A stretch of 64,000 nt of DNA, taken from positions 7,143,950-7,207,949 of the forward strand of contig CM028893.1 in assembly GCA_016801885.1 (NCBI GenBank), written 5' to 3'. A program made the position numbers and the translations under genes. Shown here piece by piece: positions 40,701 through 55,700 of this stretch (positions are counted from its first letter, which is position 1; every line of letters starts with the position of its first letter). Under the pieces are notes generated by a model. That model did no database searches. It was not told the DNA's origin and was given only the letters and a program-made list of their open reading frames with translations. The stretch is from Toxotes chatareus (lineage: Eukaryota; Chordata; Actinopteri; Toxotidae).

Positions 40701-43700
40701 TCACTGGAACCATTCTACAAAATGATGGAGAGGGAGATGGAGAAAGGTTAGTGTCTGCCACGCTTCACCTCATCTGCTTGACCGTTGTTATTGTGCCAAA
40801 GTGGGTGCTGGAGGAAAACAGCGTCCAAATGGCTCTTACTTTAAAAAGTGCAAATGTCCGGACACAGTACGTAGCCAGCTCTACTGTGTCTAGCAGTGTC
40901 ACTTGGATGAGACCGTAGGTTTCTGTCCCTCTTGTGGGCCAGTATTGGTCACATTTCACCTGTAATAGAGAGAAATGTGACATTAAACAAGGACCAGATA
41001 GAAATATGATCCAGCTTGAACAGATTGGTCTGACAGATTACTCTGGAAGCATTTGAGGTGTATTTACATAGTATAAATTGCCTTTTTAACAGTTCCCTGC
41101 TTCATATTCATAGATATAAACACATAAATAGTCAAATAGTGGTAAAATAAATTCTCCTCATTCCTGCTGACTGCGTTTGATTTCATAATCAATGAAATGG
41201 CCTGAGATATTTGTATAGGGCTGACGGTGCTATTAATTGTCCTGACATACTCTATAATTACAAAGGTAACCACACTTTCCAATCATATTACCAGCTCAGC
41301 TTTATTGCTGCTCGAGTGTACAGCTTTGTTTCCCGGTGAACGGGCCAATAAAACACTCTTCCATTATAGCATTACTGCTTAGCTGACAAACGGAAGCACT
41401 GTTGGTGTCAGTGGAGGAAATAACTGGGTTTCAATTCAATTGTCTCTCATCTTATTGTCCAATAGAACCGATGTGGTTTTAGCAGCAATCGAAGTGTCAG
41501 CATATCCTGTTGCCTGTTGCTCTGTGACTGTTGAATGGTGCAACAACTGGACACTAGTCTTGAAATAGTTAAATATCTAATAAGTGTACTGTCCACTTAT
41601 GTCATTAGCAGCTGATACAATAGTGACACAAGGAGCAATGAAGCGATTGTGACAGCAGGAATAATGAAAAGATTCATAATGGCATTTACTTGTAAATAAT
41701 TAAACTTTATCTCTGCAGAATGTACAAATTATGAACTTGTAGTTCATAATGTCAAACAGCAGAATGGTACAGCAGAATCAGGGTGGGGCGATGTCTTTAC
41801 AGCAGAGCCAAGAAGCACTTTTATATCACAAAGCATCTATTGAGAGAAACTGACACCTGACAGCACGGAATAAAATTTAATTGAAGAATCATGCATTTTA
41901 CAGCGCCTGTGATGTTTAAACACAGCCAGAGGAGCTTATTTGGTTTGCAGATGGGAAGGATACTGACTGAAAGCTGCTCTCTCTCTGGATTGAGTCAGCA
42001 CCCCAGTTAACACTGTGCCAAGCTCTTAGAAAAGGCACAGAAGTGTGAAGGTCAGTAGCTTATGAAACCCATGCAGGCTTTCGTGTGCTCAGTCAAACAC
42101 TGTAAGATGTGCCGGTGAGAGGGAGGGAGAGAGGAAGGGAGGGAGGGGGTGACTTTTGGCCATGTCAACCTTGAAGAGGTAGCCCGTGCATACAGCCTGG
42201 CAATGTAGCTTTTCAGTCTTCAAGTCTTTTATGTCCCTGATTGTAATCTAGTGTCTTCAGCTGTGCATGGCTAATGAATGATGATAATGACTAAACAACA
42301 GAGTGTGCTGATGTAAAGAGAGGATTGAGTAAATAAGTGGAAGGACAGAAGGGAGAGAATATAAATGAAGAGTTCAAAATACTGTACAACTTAAATGAAA
42401 AGAAAGGCGATAAGGAGGGCAAGGATGTCAAACTGATCATGTCCCTGATGAGGGATGAGAAAAGTTGGAAGACTCCATTGCTGTTGTGAAAATAACTTCC
42501 TTGATGTTGCTCGGGCTGTTAGGTCAATGTGTGTGTTTATATGAGTTGGGGTTAAACTCTCTCTGTCTCTTACCCTGGACCTCTCCTCCAGTTTGGTCAT
42601 CATGACGACGATGGCGCTCCTCTGCTCCCAGATCATTCTCCAGAACTCACCAAATGTCTCTGGCAAAGATCCTTGCGTGGCAATGTAGGCATTCTGCTTT
42701 CTGTAGCCATCAATGTAGTTGGCATTGATATAGTCACTCCCCGGGATACCTAAGAAGAGACAAGTTGTGACATGAGTTGTCAAACTGAGTTGAGAAAGGT
42801 TTAGAAAAAACAAAACCAAACAAAAAAAAAAAAAAACATGATACCAGTGTGTTGCAGAGGACAGGGAAGTTTAGATGGCATGAGTTCAGTATCTCAAATA
42901 AAATGTTAATTTTTTTTGTATATGGATGACTAGAAATGTCAGTGGCACAGTGGCACTTGTTGCTTCCTGAGTTGATCCAAGTTTTTTTTTTTTTTTTTTT
43001 TATTGTGTGTAACATCAGATTTGGCCCTGATAAACATCAGATGCCACTGTGAGGCAGACCTGTGTGTTTCCTCAGTTAAGCCACCGTTTTCTGGAAGTAT
43101 TAAATCGAGAAGTATCATAAAGAAGTCACATTTGGAACCAGTATTACAGTCCACAGTCCATAAGGATTTGTATTTGCTATCAACAACACATTTAAATCCA
43201 CAGTTTTTGTGTCCTTCTTCCATATCTGCAACTGACTTACAGATAAAGCTTGGTCTGTAAAAGTCTATCACGTCACATGGAGAAAAACAAACCAACAAAA
43301 AAACAGCAAAACAATTTTCCCCCCTCACTCCTCCTTCTCTTTGCTTATATTAAATGAAAGGCACAGCAGCCTTTTCGAATCCTGGGGAAAGAGACAGAGC
43401 TGACAGCTAGTCAATGCTTTAGGACTGGCAGTTTAGGGGCTCCGTGCACACATGGCCGACCAAGATAAGTCTCATCTGCATGGACACCACGTCCCAGAGA
43501 ATCCCCTCACTCCAACCGCTTCTTTTCCCCCCTCTCCCCCAGCCTGCCTTTTACTCCCAGGTAACTTATTCAACAATAAAAAAAAGGCAAAGGAAATGGA
43601 ATATGAACACATTCAAAAACCCACCCACATTATTTTTTTCCTTCTCTCCCCCGCCCTCCCTTTTTGCTGCTGAACTTGTCCACACAGGCAGGTGGCTGTA

Positions 43701-46700
43701 CATTTCCGTGATGGACAAGGGATAAATACAATTAAGCCCAGTGTGTTTTTACATTGGAAGGAAAAAGCAAAAAGAGACATTAGTGTGGTTTAATGAGAAT
43801 GAGGCAAGTTGTTCAATGCACATTTGCAAATGGATTTTGCTTTTATACTGTCTGTCAGTCAGGATTTGTATAAATTTTGCCACCATTTTCTCTGGTAGTG
43901 TGCTTATGAAGAAATAAACATTGCTACGCTGTTGTTCCGTACTCAGTCCTCCTTTTTAAAAAAAAAAAAAAAGCAAAGGAATCTCAAAGGAAACATGGAG
44001 AGATTTTAGGGTGCAGTATGGTGTTTCTGATAATGATGATCCTTACTAGTTGTATTAGTAATAGTAGTGGTGGCATCAGCACTAGTGTACTCAGTTCAAG
44101 ACATTGTGTATTTGCAAGCAGATGACCACACACCTTCTCAGACTCCTATGCTGTCTTACTGCAGAACAGATTAATAAAGTTGAGACAGCAGATTTTGATT
44201 AGATTTTCTTAATAAGCAACGTCTTGTAGAGCAAAGAGGCTGCCCTGTGTATAACTTAATATAGCTGTTTGTCATTGAATAAGAACAGACTTGTGGCACT
44301 AAATATAGAGCAAATGGAAAAATTAACGACTGTAATGTTCCAAAAATAACATAGAATTCATGGAATTTGGAGGGAACGTGGAATTTGCACTGGTCACTCT
44401 ATCAAAAACTAATAAATACTAATTGAAATTAGAAACTGTACAATTTAGCCAAATGAAGGGTAGACTAAATTTTAGGGATTAACTTCAGATACCACTTTAA
44501 TCCAGCTAAGCCCATGCTTTGTGTGGTCAGGCAACTTGGCAAGGGGTTCCTTGTCTGCTGTCGAAAGTAGAGCAAAGACAGCGCTGTCGCGACCATTAGT
44601 TCACAGATGTTCTCCAGCATTAGAGGGCCTGTGTCCCAAAGATTCTCATGATCCATCCTCACATCAATAAATTCTGAAAGTAGCTGTCTTCAGATTTTGA
44701 TGTCAAATCCCAAATCCCTTTTTATTCAAAGAACTCAATCAAAGTAAACAATGGATGCATTGCTTGCCAAAAGGCTTTGTTTAAGCTTAGAAGGAAAAGA
44801 GGAAGTCCCTCATGTCCCCCTGGCTGAGAACTACTCACTTGCTGCAGCACAAAGGCTCCAGTGTGGTTGTGCAGATGTGTTTATGTGCTTGGTTAATGGA
44901 GTCCCATCAACAGTCAAGCTGTGTGCTGTTTCTGAGAGACTGCAAAAAGGGCTTTCTAAGTCTTTATCTATCTGTTTTTGTCACATTAGCCATTTACTAC
45001 TTTGTTTATTTTCCTGCGCCCTCCATGGGAGCAACTCAATGGAAATGGTTAATTAATAGCTGTGTGTGTGTGTATGTGCAATTGTGGTATTGTGTAATGG
45101 TGTTAATCCAATAAACTGGTGAAGGAGCCAGCACTTTACTGGCCATTTCAAAATTGCCTTTCATTCCCTAGAAGCTGTACTGTACAGGGCATCACAACTT
45201 AAATGTTCCGAAGACTCTTACTGGAGTGGTTCACGTTAGGTTCACGATGGGCTCATGTGATATTGTGAAAATATAAATTTGTTGATATCCAGCTGCAAGG
45301 TTGGACCCTGATGTTCAGAGCACTATAAATACATCTTGTCCATATTAATGCTGTTAGTGATGCCTCATCTTTATCTTGTATTTTGCTGTAAGTTTTGTTT
45401 GTCGGGTTCAACCAGGTAGTTAATGCACATACCCACAAACAAGAAATGTGTATTGCAAAGTATAATGTCCAAGAAATAGATGCTGGTAAAACTAATTGGC
45501 ATCTCTCACTTTAGGTGATTGCTTTATCTGATTACTTGGCCCAGCATTTGAAATGAGAATTGCCTATTTTTTTTTTTTTTTTTTTTCCTTTCTTTGCAAG
45601 GAGGCGTGAAAAGACCATGAAGAGGCATGAAAAGAAATAAGTAGTCTAACATGCTTTTGTAGGAATGTAATTTACTACAGTATAGAATGTGGTTGTGCTC
45701 CTGAGGTCTTAAAGATATGGTTGTACTGGCTGTTTGTGGAATCGATACAGCAGTTGGGTGGGAAGATGCTGGTGGGCGGCATACCATCAATAGCAGAGAG
45801 CAAGACTCTGGAATGGTCGTAGGCAATCACGTTGGCATATCTGTTCTTTGGTTTGTTAACCTCCAGGTTAGAGTGCTCCCATGTGAACTGCTGACCAGGA
45901 TCGATGGACTGTAAGAAAAGAAAATTTGTCATTATTACAATAAAATGTTTTGCACTATAGGAACATTTTTATAACAGGTCACATCCAAGGTTGAACTCAG
46001 AAAGCATTGAAACGTTGGTGCAAGACCAGTATCTGAAAGCTTATTGAAATGTACTTTTCAACACACAGCTTCAATTGAAAGTTAAAATCTGATCTATTGT
46101 AGTTTACTGATGTTTAAATACATTTTATGTATTTTCTAGAAACCCAAGGCCAAGGGCTTTGTTTGCCAGGGCTTTGAGGAAGAGATTTTATAAAAGTGAA
46201 AGTTGTGATGATTCAAGCTCATGACTCTATGTTCTTTTACTATCTGTTTTTGCGCATATGTCCACTGATGGCACATTTGCTGGAGCAGAAAGTATAATTT
46301 TGAAAATATACATTTTGTGTTAATGTCATGCATATTATTGCTTTTTAGTGCTACTGTTAGACCTGTTCATGTATACAAGACATGCTGATCAAGAAAGGTT
46401 GTGAAATATTGATGAAATATTGCTTCATCTCCAGCCCTTCAACGTGGAAGAGTTTGTCTTGCATGAATATAAACGTACATTTCTTTAGGGTCGTGTCAGT
46501 TAAAAGAATCTTTTTCTAAGTTCACATGCATCTTTGTAAGTTGGCCGCAGAATTACAATATGTAGTAGCTCTTCAACTATCCATTTTTCAAGGAAATGGT
46601 TTTACATTAAAGAAATCACATGTTTTGGCATTCACATTATAAATTACTTTATATAAAGCGAAATACTGTGTATACTGACGTACTAAAATAACCAGGGGGT

Positions 46701-49700
46701 GTCTGCTTCCTACTCACAATACTGAAGCTCTTCAAGTAAGTTAAAATGAAATATGTCATGTTGTTGATACAGAAAATTCCAAAGGAAATGATTATTCTGC
46801 GACTGAAAGCTGATTTAGTTGATGAATAGTTTAACCCAGACGTTTCTTCTTCTTAGTTAATTTAGGAAGATTCTATTCTGGCCTTTAAGTATCTTGTGGA
46901 AAATGGGGTGTTAACCGACTGTGGAATCTAATTTGTCTCTTTTGATCTTCAGATCTTAAATTACAAGTCAAAGAGTGTTTGGTGGAGAAAATTTGACTTA
47001 AGTGGATATTTCACTTTTAGAAACTGTGTGTTGTCTTAGGCGTGCAATAACCCATGCATTTAAATGGTTAGATTTACAAAAAGATATTGTATATTTGAAT
47101 TGGTCACAAAGGAAAAGCTTGCGTTCCAACGGCTTTGGTCATTTGGTTAGTAGGAATTTATGTCAGATCCTGGAATACCATGCTTGAGATTAGTTAAACT
47201 GAATTCTTTATCCAGTTCCTCTTTTGGGTTTGTAAAGCAGGGATTGATAATGATCCCTCATCACTAAATGAACTATAAAATATATTATCAAAAGGGGAAA
47301 TATGAATGAAAGATAGCATGCCATTTAATATTACTGGTAAAATAGTGTGCTTATGTTTTTAATGACCACAGACTCCTTTTATGTTTTAATGTCCACTGTA
47401 AGTAAAAGGAAGCAAATGAAATAATAGCAGTTAGCAGCCACATCAAGACTTGTCTTATGATTTAGATAGATCTGAATAGATCCTGTTTTAAGGCTTATTT
47501 AGAGTAATTCACATAAACAATAAATGCATGAAAATCAGCTTTATTATTCCCTTTGGGACCATGGCAAACTTTAGGTCACTACTGTGGTTCTTTATCTGTA
47601 GAAATCACCTAAAACAGCAACATGGAGGGCAAACTACTGGCTAAGCCTGATGTTTTATCAAAATATGTTGAAACAGTGGGCTGCAGCATTGCTCATAATA
47701 AAAACCTTTACTTTATTGTGCTCGCAAAATTGCTTTCCACTTCTCTTGAATAAGCACTATGAAATTGGAATTCAGTGTACTTAAGCTGCAGTAATGACTG
47801 GGCAGCTTGGCAGGCACCCATACGGTGACCTCATAGATTTTGGAGCCGTTGCAGAACCCACAGAAATGGGCAGAGAAAGGCTGGCCGTTCCTATCTCGGA
47901 CCACAGAAAGCACCTCTTGTTTGCGTAGTTTTTTGGGCTCCCCAAGTGTTCTGCAAACATAAGTTCATCTACAATGCAGTTTCATGAGAGCTTTAACATT
48001 GTCTGACTACAGTCTGCAGGGTTTGAAAGGCAGTTGAATTAAGCAGAAACTATCACCTTTGTTCAGTGATGTATTTTTATGATGGGGCTGATATCAGTGC
48101 TCTTTTAGTAATATCATTTTAATTGGCTGCTAAGATTGTTGGACATGGTAAAAATAACATCTGAACAAGTAACATGAACAGAAATATATCATTTGCTGAA
48201 ATTAGACAACATTATATGTTCTGTTTATAGTGTCTTACCACTCCTCAGCATACAGACAGCCCATTTAATCACTTTATATAAATTGATAAACACTAGTTCA
48301 CCTTTAAATAGTAATAATGACATCATTCAGAAAGGCTTTCTTTGCTCAGCTTTGGCTGTCACGCTGCAACATTTTTGCTTGGTTTAGTCATATAGGCCGT
48401 TTTCACAGCAGACATTTTGACTCGTCATTGGAGTGTAACTAATAACATTAATGGTGGCCTGTTTTCATTTTTTAATTTTCTCAGTAAGTCATGTCAGTGA
48501 GCCAGCAGGCACAATAGCAGAGCCCTGGAACTGGAAATGGAATGTAGCCGTTATTGATGTTATTAATTATACCTGTTTGTTTCCCTGCTATGACATGTCA
48601 AACAGCCTGAAGTGAAAAAGCCATACTGGCTAATTTTAAACCTCTGAGTTATTCTGATGAAGATATTTTCTCTGAAAGTAGTTCCTACCACTACCCACCC
48701 CCCCACCCCACCACATTGGGCACTCATCCACCAAATCCAGTTGACACATTGTTGACATGCTTGAACTGCTGTGTGGTTGGCATGGGTATGCAATGATGGG
48801 ATTAAGACTTCCAGGAAAATATCATTAAATTCAAGCCTGGATTTTTCCCACCACACTAAATAGTGACAGTAATTTGAAATCATAGTTCATCTGAGCACCT
48901 GGTGCAAGCTTGTGTATAATACTAGACATGATATTGAATTTCTGTTTCTGTGCCACAACACTCTTGCTACAACATTTATCACAGTTCCTCAATCAACACT
49001 AGGACTTTGCTGACACTTACCTCATATTCCTGTGAAAACTTGAGGTTGTCGTTGGCTTTCAGGCGCTCCAGATGATCTGCTAGGTCCATGATCGGGATTG
49101 GAGGGTGGCTTGCCATACCTGTCAATAAGATGGAGTGAAGGTCAGTTGCCAGCCCTGTAAGAGGCCATCACCCAAGCACAAGCCAACACTGAATCATTAG
49201 ATAAGCAGCATGTGTGTTTAACAGGGGGAATGGAAGAGTGGATCTTGTTAGGCTAGGTTGTTCACTCAAAGCAGTGGCCATGCTCATAAAGAGGGTATGG
49301 ACACAGAAGCCAATGAGAAGTCATCGAGCACACTTGCCCCACTGGGACTCTCCCTATTGAGAGAGAAGAAAGTTATTCACACGAAAAGCCGCGGTGTATA
49401 GTTAGCGTGACAGACACAGACACAAACATCCCCAAAAAACAAAGAAACAGAAAGAACATTCAGAATGTTAGGCCAGATGTTGACGTCTGCTTTGAGTGAT
49501 GACATGTTTTCAGGCTGTCATTTCAAACTCCGCCCCCTGTGATGACTTAGCATTACACCAGATGGATTAGATGGGGATGAGAATACAAGACTAGGCAGGA
49601 AAAAACAAAGGAAAAGAAGGGAATTAAAGTTAAAATACAAAAAACAAAAACAAATCATGTCAAATGCATAATCGAGACCAACTAACTTGACAAATGGAGG

Positions 49701-52700
49701 TTACTGGGGTGACTGGGCGCACCTGAACCTGTGGAGGAAACGGCGTGTGTAATTAAATGTGTTGCAGACGTCAGAGCAATGTGATGACTTTTGATTTTCT
49801 TCACAAACAGCATTAGAAATTGAAATATGATAAGTAGTAGTTGAATGATTATGCGTACTCTAAATGGGACATTCATTAGTAACATACAGATTGTCATGCT
49901 AGAAGCTTGGCTATGCTACCATGCTTATTTCATAGAAATAAGGAAGGGTACACAGAATAAAAAAAAAAAAAAAAAAGCACAAATCAAAGTCAAGCAACCA
50001 CAGGATATTATTTGACATTTGTTTTAACCTGAGGATGCTGACATGGTGATATACTACCTGCATAGCCTGTGGAATAAAGTTTCATCCTACAGTTAAGTTG
50101 ACTTTGACAATGTAGAATTGACATTATTGAACACTGAGTGGTGGTCATGATATATAAGAGCTCAGATGTGTAGTGTTTCAACAACACTGATGTCCACTAA
50201 GATGCCTTTTTGTACATGCTGCTGCAGTCAAGCCTATGGCTAAAGATCTGTGACTTAGGAATTCAGGAGCCATTCTGACACACCAGTTGGTTGATAGTCT
50301 CCCTCTCCAGCAATGAGGTGATGTTTCATTTCGGTTGTAGACAGAAGTGCGCATTAGCTAATGGAAGCTGTGCCTCGTTTTCGCACCCGCTCTCATGTCT
50401 CTCTGAAAGACGGCAAAGGGTGTTTCTATTGCAGCCCACCACTCAAAATCCATTTCCACCACTGGGGGACAATGAAAGTGCCATTTCTAACATGCTGTTG
50501 CTCAAACATCAAGCAGGATGAAAATGTCCATTGAGGGATAAAGAGGTTAAAGGAAGGGTAGAGAGAGTAGGGGAGAGAGGTGGTCTAATGTAGAAGTGCT
50601 TCAGGACTTAAAAGAAAGTGGTCACGTGTTTGGTCCTTTTTGAGAAGTGAGATAGCCAAGATACCAGCTCTCAGAAAGGCAGTTGGGGGAAAAAATGATG
50701 GCTTGAGAGCCGAGTGAAATAGTGGGAGGATGGTTGAGATCACTCTGAGCCAAAAAGGAAAAATACCCCTCTGCCAGAATGAAACAGCCAGTAATGGTCC
50801 TAACATCATTGAAGAGCTTTCATAAATATGCATAATCTTTTTCAAAAATGAGCCTGCGGAGATAATTCATCCTACTTTCAAACTAGCTGACCTGAAAAAT
50901 ATGGTTTTGATTAACATTATTGGCAGTCTCTGAACACCTGTCCCAAAGCAGTCAGTGCCAGAGCAACTCAAATGGCAGTTAAGTATGTCTCTCTCGGTCA
51001 GGACGGGAGCAAAGATGCATACCACCTTTCCGGGTGATAAATTGACTGTGACTCCCCAGCTGAGAAACGACCACATAGCTGAGCCAAGGCATGACCACTG
51101 ACCGCCGCTCGCCTCAGTACTAAAGGTCAGAGCGAGTAAACACTAGCCTTTACAGCTTGTCACCACTTTTTCACGGCTATCCATTGTCTCGCTTACAAAA
51201 TGAAACACAGAGCTGTGACACATTTTGTGTTTCCCTCACCCTCCGCGGTGCTGCATCCTGGGACTTCCAGCAGCAGCATACCGTCCAAGCAGCACTGCAC
51301 TATTCTGAGTAAGCATGACAAGTCTTGATGACCTGGATAACCCAGGTACAGAGGAAGATGACAGCTGCCATGAAACTGTCAAGCTTGCATTTCTGCCTCT
51401 TCATTTTCCACTGATAAGTGTCTCCAGGGAGGACACTGTCAGTTTTGACCCACTGTGCCTTCTCTAAGCACCTGTCCACTGTCTGCCTGCAAACTGCTGC
51501 CTTGTATCCTGCGAATCTCTCGGCAAAGATGACTGGAACTTTTTAGGACGTTATTGTATCATGCTTCAATGTCAGCAGTGGTTGGAAACAATGGATGCTG
51601 TGAAGCTAAACATGCATACACCTTTTTCCTGAAAGCAAGCAGTCAGTAGTATTGACAACTGTTTCCACAATGCGTAGTCAGTTGTAGACTCACAGTGAAT
51701 GGCACAGATGTTACTGGCTTCATTTTGAATACTCACCGGGTGTTTGGAAGTTGAGACGTCTGAGCTCAACGGGGTCAGTGGGATGATGTAGTGGCATTTC
51801 CTTGCTGTTGGGGAGACTGCCTTTCCTAGCTTCAGATTCTGCTCTTTTTCTGCAGAATAAACAGCAAGTTGTGATTACGTTTGATGAATTAGTTTTGTGT
51901 TTTGTGCACAGAACTCTCAATGCTCACTGTATCACTGCAAAGCGTGCCTTGTGGTCTTAATGAATAATGAAGGCAGATATATAATTAGGAAGGTGACAGG
52001 CCTACATTCGTACAGTACTTTAGGCTACAGGGGGTGGACTAAATAACATCACTTCACAGTAAAATGCAATCCAATACAGTAGCCCTTAGCTATTAACTAC
52101 TACCCTTGTGAAGCTTGTATTGTTCACTTTTCAATGGCAGTGTCAGATAGGGTGTAGAGTCAACTTAATAGTAATTTTTAAGCTGTAGTTAGGGGTAGCT
52201 TTTATTGCATTATGCTGTAACCTACTCTTGCCACTGTATTTACAAAAAAACCCCTTTACATTAATCACAAAGTGGCTGCTATACTTTGTATATTTGTAAT
52301 ATGTTGCAGAGTATTCTTGTGACTTGTTCCGCTCCCTTTTATTTCAGTTTTTTTTTTTTTTTAATTATTCTTAACGTAAGATTTGAGATTCATATCATGT
52401 AAGAGAATCTGTCTTCTTCACATATTTTTAGTGAACAACATTATCACCGCAGACACAAGCTGCCGTATGAATCGAGTGTCAGTTTCGTAAAAGGCAGCGT
52501 TGTTTGTTCATTCATTAGAATCAATACAACACTGGCTGTCGGAGGTCACTAGTAATTACAGCAGAATACAGTGAAAAGATAATTCAGTCGTTATATGGCA
52601 TCGTGAATTCAAAGTTTATTAGAAGGAAAAGTCAAAGCGTTTTGCTCAATAAAAGCCTGCTGACAGCTGTCAGGGAAGCAGTGTCACGTTGCTAATAGTG

Positions 52701-55700
52701 AGCAACATGTGTTTAACATATGTTCATTTTGATAAAGCACATAGCATGATTTCACAAATGACCTCAACTCCAGTAGGCGACCAATTTCCATATGTTTAGA
52801 TATAATATTTACAGTGTAGGTAGAAAAAAAAAGGGTTTAAAGGGAATGAGTTTTTCCCTACTTCTTTCTGGCTCTTACCTGTCTGGTTTGCTGCTCCATT
52901 GGTCAGCAAGGAAAGAAATATCGACACAACATTAGGTGGTAAGACCTTAGGCGTTAATGGAGAATTCCAGAAACTTTGTTTAGAATAAGTGAATGACTCA
53001 CTCCATAAGAGACAAACGATACCAATCATATCTCAGTTTTGCTTTGTGTGCAAGATTAGTGATGCTTCACTTCCGAGATTATACTCAATTATGCAGCCTT
53101 GGGGCTCTTTGTTTCAAATATTACAGTTTCCCAGGTGCATCCAAGATTTGTACATTGTATCTCTGCTATTTCAAGCAGTTTCAGCTGATTGCTTCTTGTT
53201 CAAGCATAAAAGTCATCTCTTGACTCCTAATTGCCGTGTCTGTCTCTTCCTGCAAATAAGCCTACCACTGTTTCATTTATTAAAATCAAGAGTTATGCAT
53301 ATTTAGGATTTATTCATGTGGTATTACAAATACGAACAACATGTGGCGTCATAATTTTGAATGAATATGTGCAAATTAAGCATTTGAAGGATTAAAATGT
53401 AAAAAAAAAAAAAAAAATAGAAAAGACCAGAATTTATTGGTCTGGCAGCAAAATATTGACTTGACTTCAATTATTCAAAGTGTAGGTGTACAATTTAGAT
53501 GTGCAGTTTACCCTGAATTATTTTCCTCTCTGATGAAGCTGCCCATTGTTACCCTCATGTCCTTTCCCAGAGCTCAACATTACATGGTTGTTGCCCTTTG
53601 TTTTGCACAAGAGGACCATTCTGTCACATAAAAATTGATCTTGACAAGAGAAATATCTCCTGGTTATGCCCTGAATGTTCCCTAACGTGGCGGTAGCACT
53701 GGCTTGGTAATCGATGTGTAAATCTGCCTGCCACAAATGGAAACACTGAAGCCTTACGCACACACACTCTTTGTTCAGTTTCAGTTCGCCATTTTTTTTA
53801 ATTATCAAAACTGAATCTTCATATGAATGAATCCCAGGGACAATAAGGTGTAAGACAGAGCCAGAATAAAGTAGTACGCATAAACCTTACATTATGCCGG
53901 TACTATTGATGGCTTTTTTTGTCTTCAGTATTGTTACTGTTACTGATTATAGCTTGTGCTGACTCCTCACTTACTAATCTTACCTTCCCAGAATTACTTC
54001 TTGAAGACTACTCTGAAATTCTGCTTAGGACCAGACATTTGATTAAATGAACTTTGCAGAAAATTTCTGTATTATGTAAAAGGTGAGAAGAGACAAGATG
54101 GCAAAGGGCGCAGAAAAAAAAAATCACTGTGCAGATGCGTGCGTGTATAAATATGTGCATGTGTGTCCTGGCAGAGCAGGAGGGCAGCATAAGGTCAGAG
54201 TCGGGATCTAGAGCTGAGTTCCCTTGCGGAATGGGTCTTATTAAAAGGGGAGGGGTTGGAGTGGCTGGGATGCTGGCCCAGGCCCCAGGGCCTCTCTAAA
54301 GCTGCACACACATGCAGTGACATGCAGCAGATAGTCAAAGCTCTGCCCTCCTACGCTTGACTGATGAGCAGTGACAGCACAAGGTCTGGCTACCACTAGG
54401 GGGTTTCAGACAAAAAGGGCTGTTTTGATTCAGTGTGAAAGCGCACTACCGCAAGTGTTTTCTACAGTTTTACATGTGTTTGAGTGTGTGTTTGTACGTG
54501 TAGGGGGTAGATGGATGTGTCTGATTAACTTTCAGTCAACGCACGTGTCTGTGTGAAGGATTGTGGGCGTCTGCATTTGATGGCTTGACAGTTTGGGTAG
54601 CTTTTTGCTTGGATTTACTCATGTGAGATTTAGAGTGTGTTTGTGCTACTGAGAGTGAGGGTCATGGATAGTCTGAGGATCAATGCGCCTCAGGCTTCAA
54701 GTTAAAGTCTTACATTTAGTGTCTGTTTTCAAATGTGCTAATTGAAGATTTGTGCACAGTAGCATGTTGGTTTCATGAACATTAAATATTGAACGGTCAT
54801 ACATAAATGATTAGTGTCTATACACGATGTGAATTTTTAATGCACATATATAAGTAATCATGTGCATGTTGTGCATGTTTTGCACCATTACCTTGCAGCG
54901 AATGTGTACCAACGCTGTATGTACAATATTTATACGAAGTGTTACAGTAGCTGTCCCATCTGAGATGGATTCTTGTTAGACTGGGTGTGAAAAAAATCCC
55001 TCTTATGTGTGAACTATCCTTCCATGTTCTTACCTCTTGTAGAGTAGGATGGCAATGACAATGCATATGATGAAGACGACTGCTAGCACAGGGCCCACCA
55101 CCCAGATGAGGCCTTCCTCCTCATCGATGATCGGCTGGGGGTCGATGTCGGCTGAAACAACCGGGTCAGAGTAGGGGCTGGTGGCATACATGATCTGATA
55201 TGGACAAAAAAAAAAAAAACAAAACAGCAAATTACCAAGCTTATTTTAATCATATATAACTAATACATATTGGATATCATGCTGCTGAGCAAAAATTGAT
55301 CTTCCCCTAAAATTACATCAGCATCCAGAACTGAATGTTGAAAGATACAGTAGATCCAGTCTTTTTTGGGATATTTGAAGTGTCACTACAAGAGTTCAAT
55401 TAACTTGCCTCCACTACTGAGCCTATCTAACAAGACCCTGACAAAGACAGCATGACCAACAATACAAATTAAAAGCCAATTCAAAGTTTTGCGGTGTAGT
55501 TTCTGCTAAGCTGCAGTTTGACCAATCAAAATTATCTTCACTATCTCGCCTATGCAAGAGCCTTGATTGAACTATTTCACATTTTAAGAAGAGATAAAAA
55601 AAAATGGTCTTGTGGGAAGAAAATATATGCTTCAGTGGGCAAATTAGAGATTTTCCTCCGTCCATCATTATCATTTTTGCTCTACCTGAACTCAGGGTTA

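Noticed and set aside
40565..40918. Plus-strand open frame of 117 codons
   Set aside because: Antisense shadow of two D1 exons on the minus strand.
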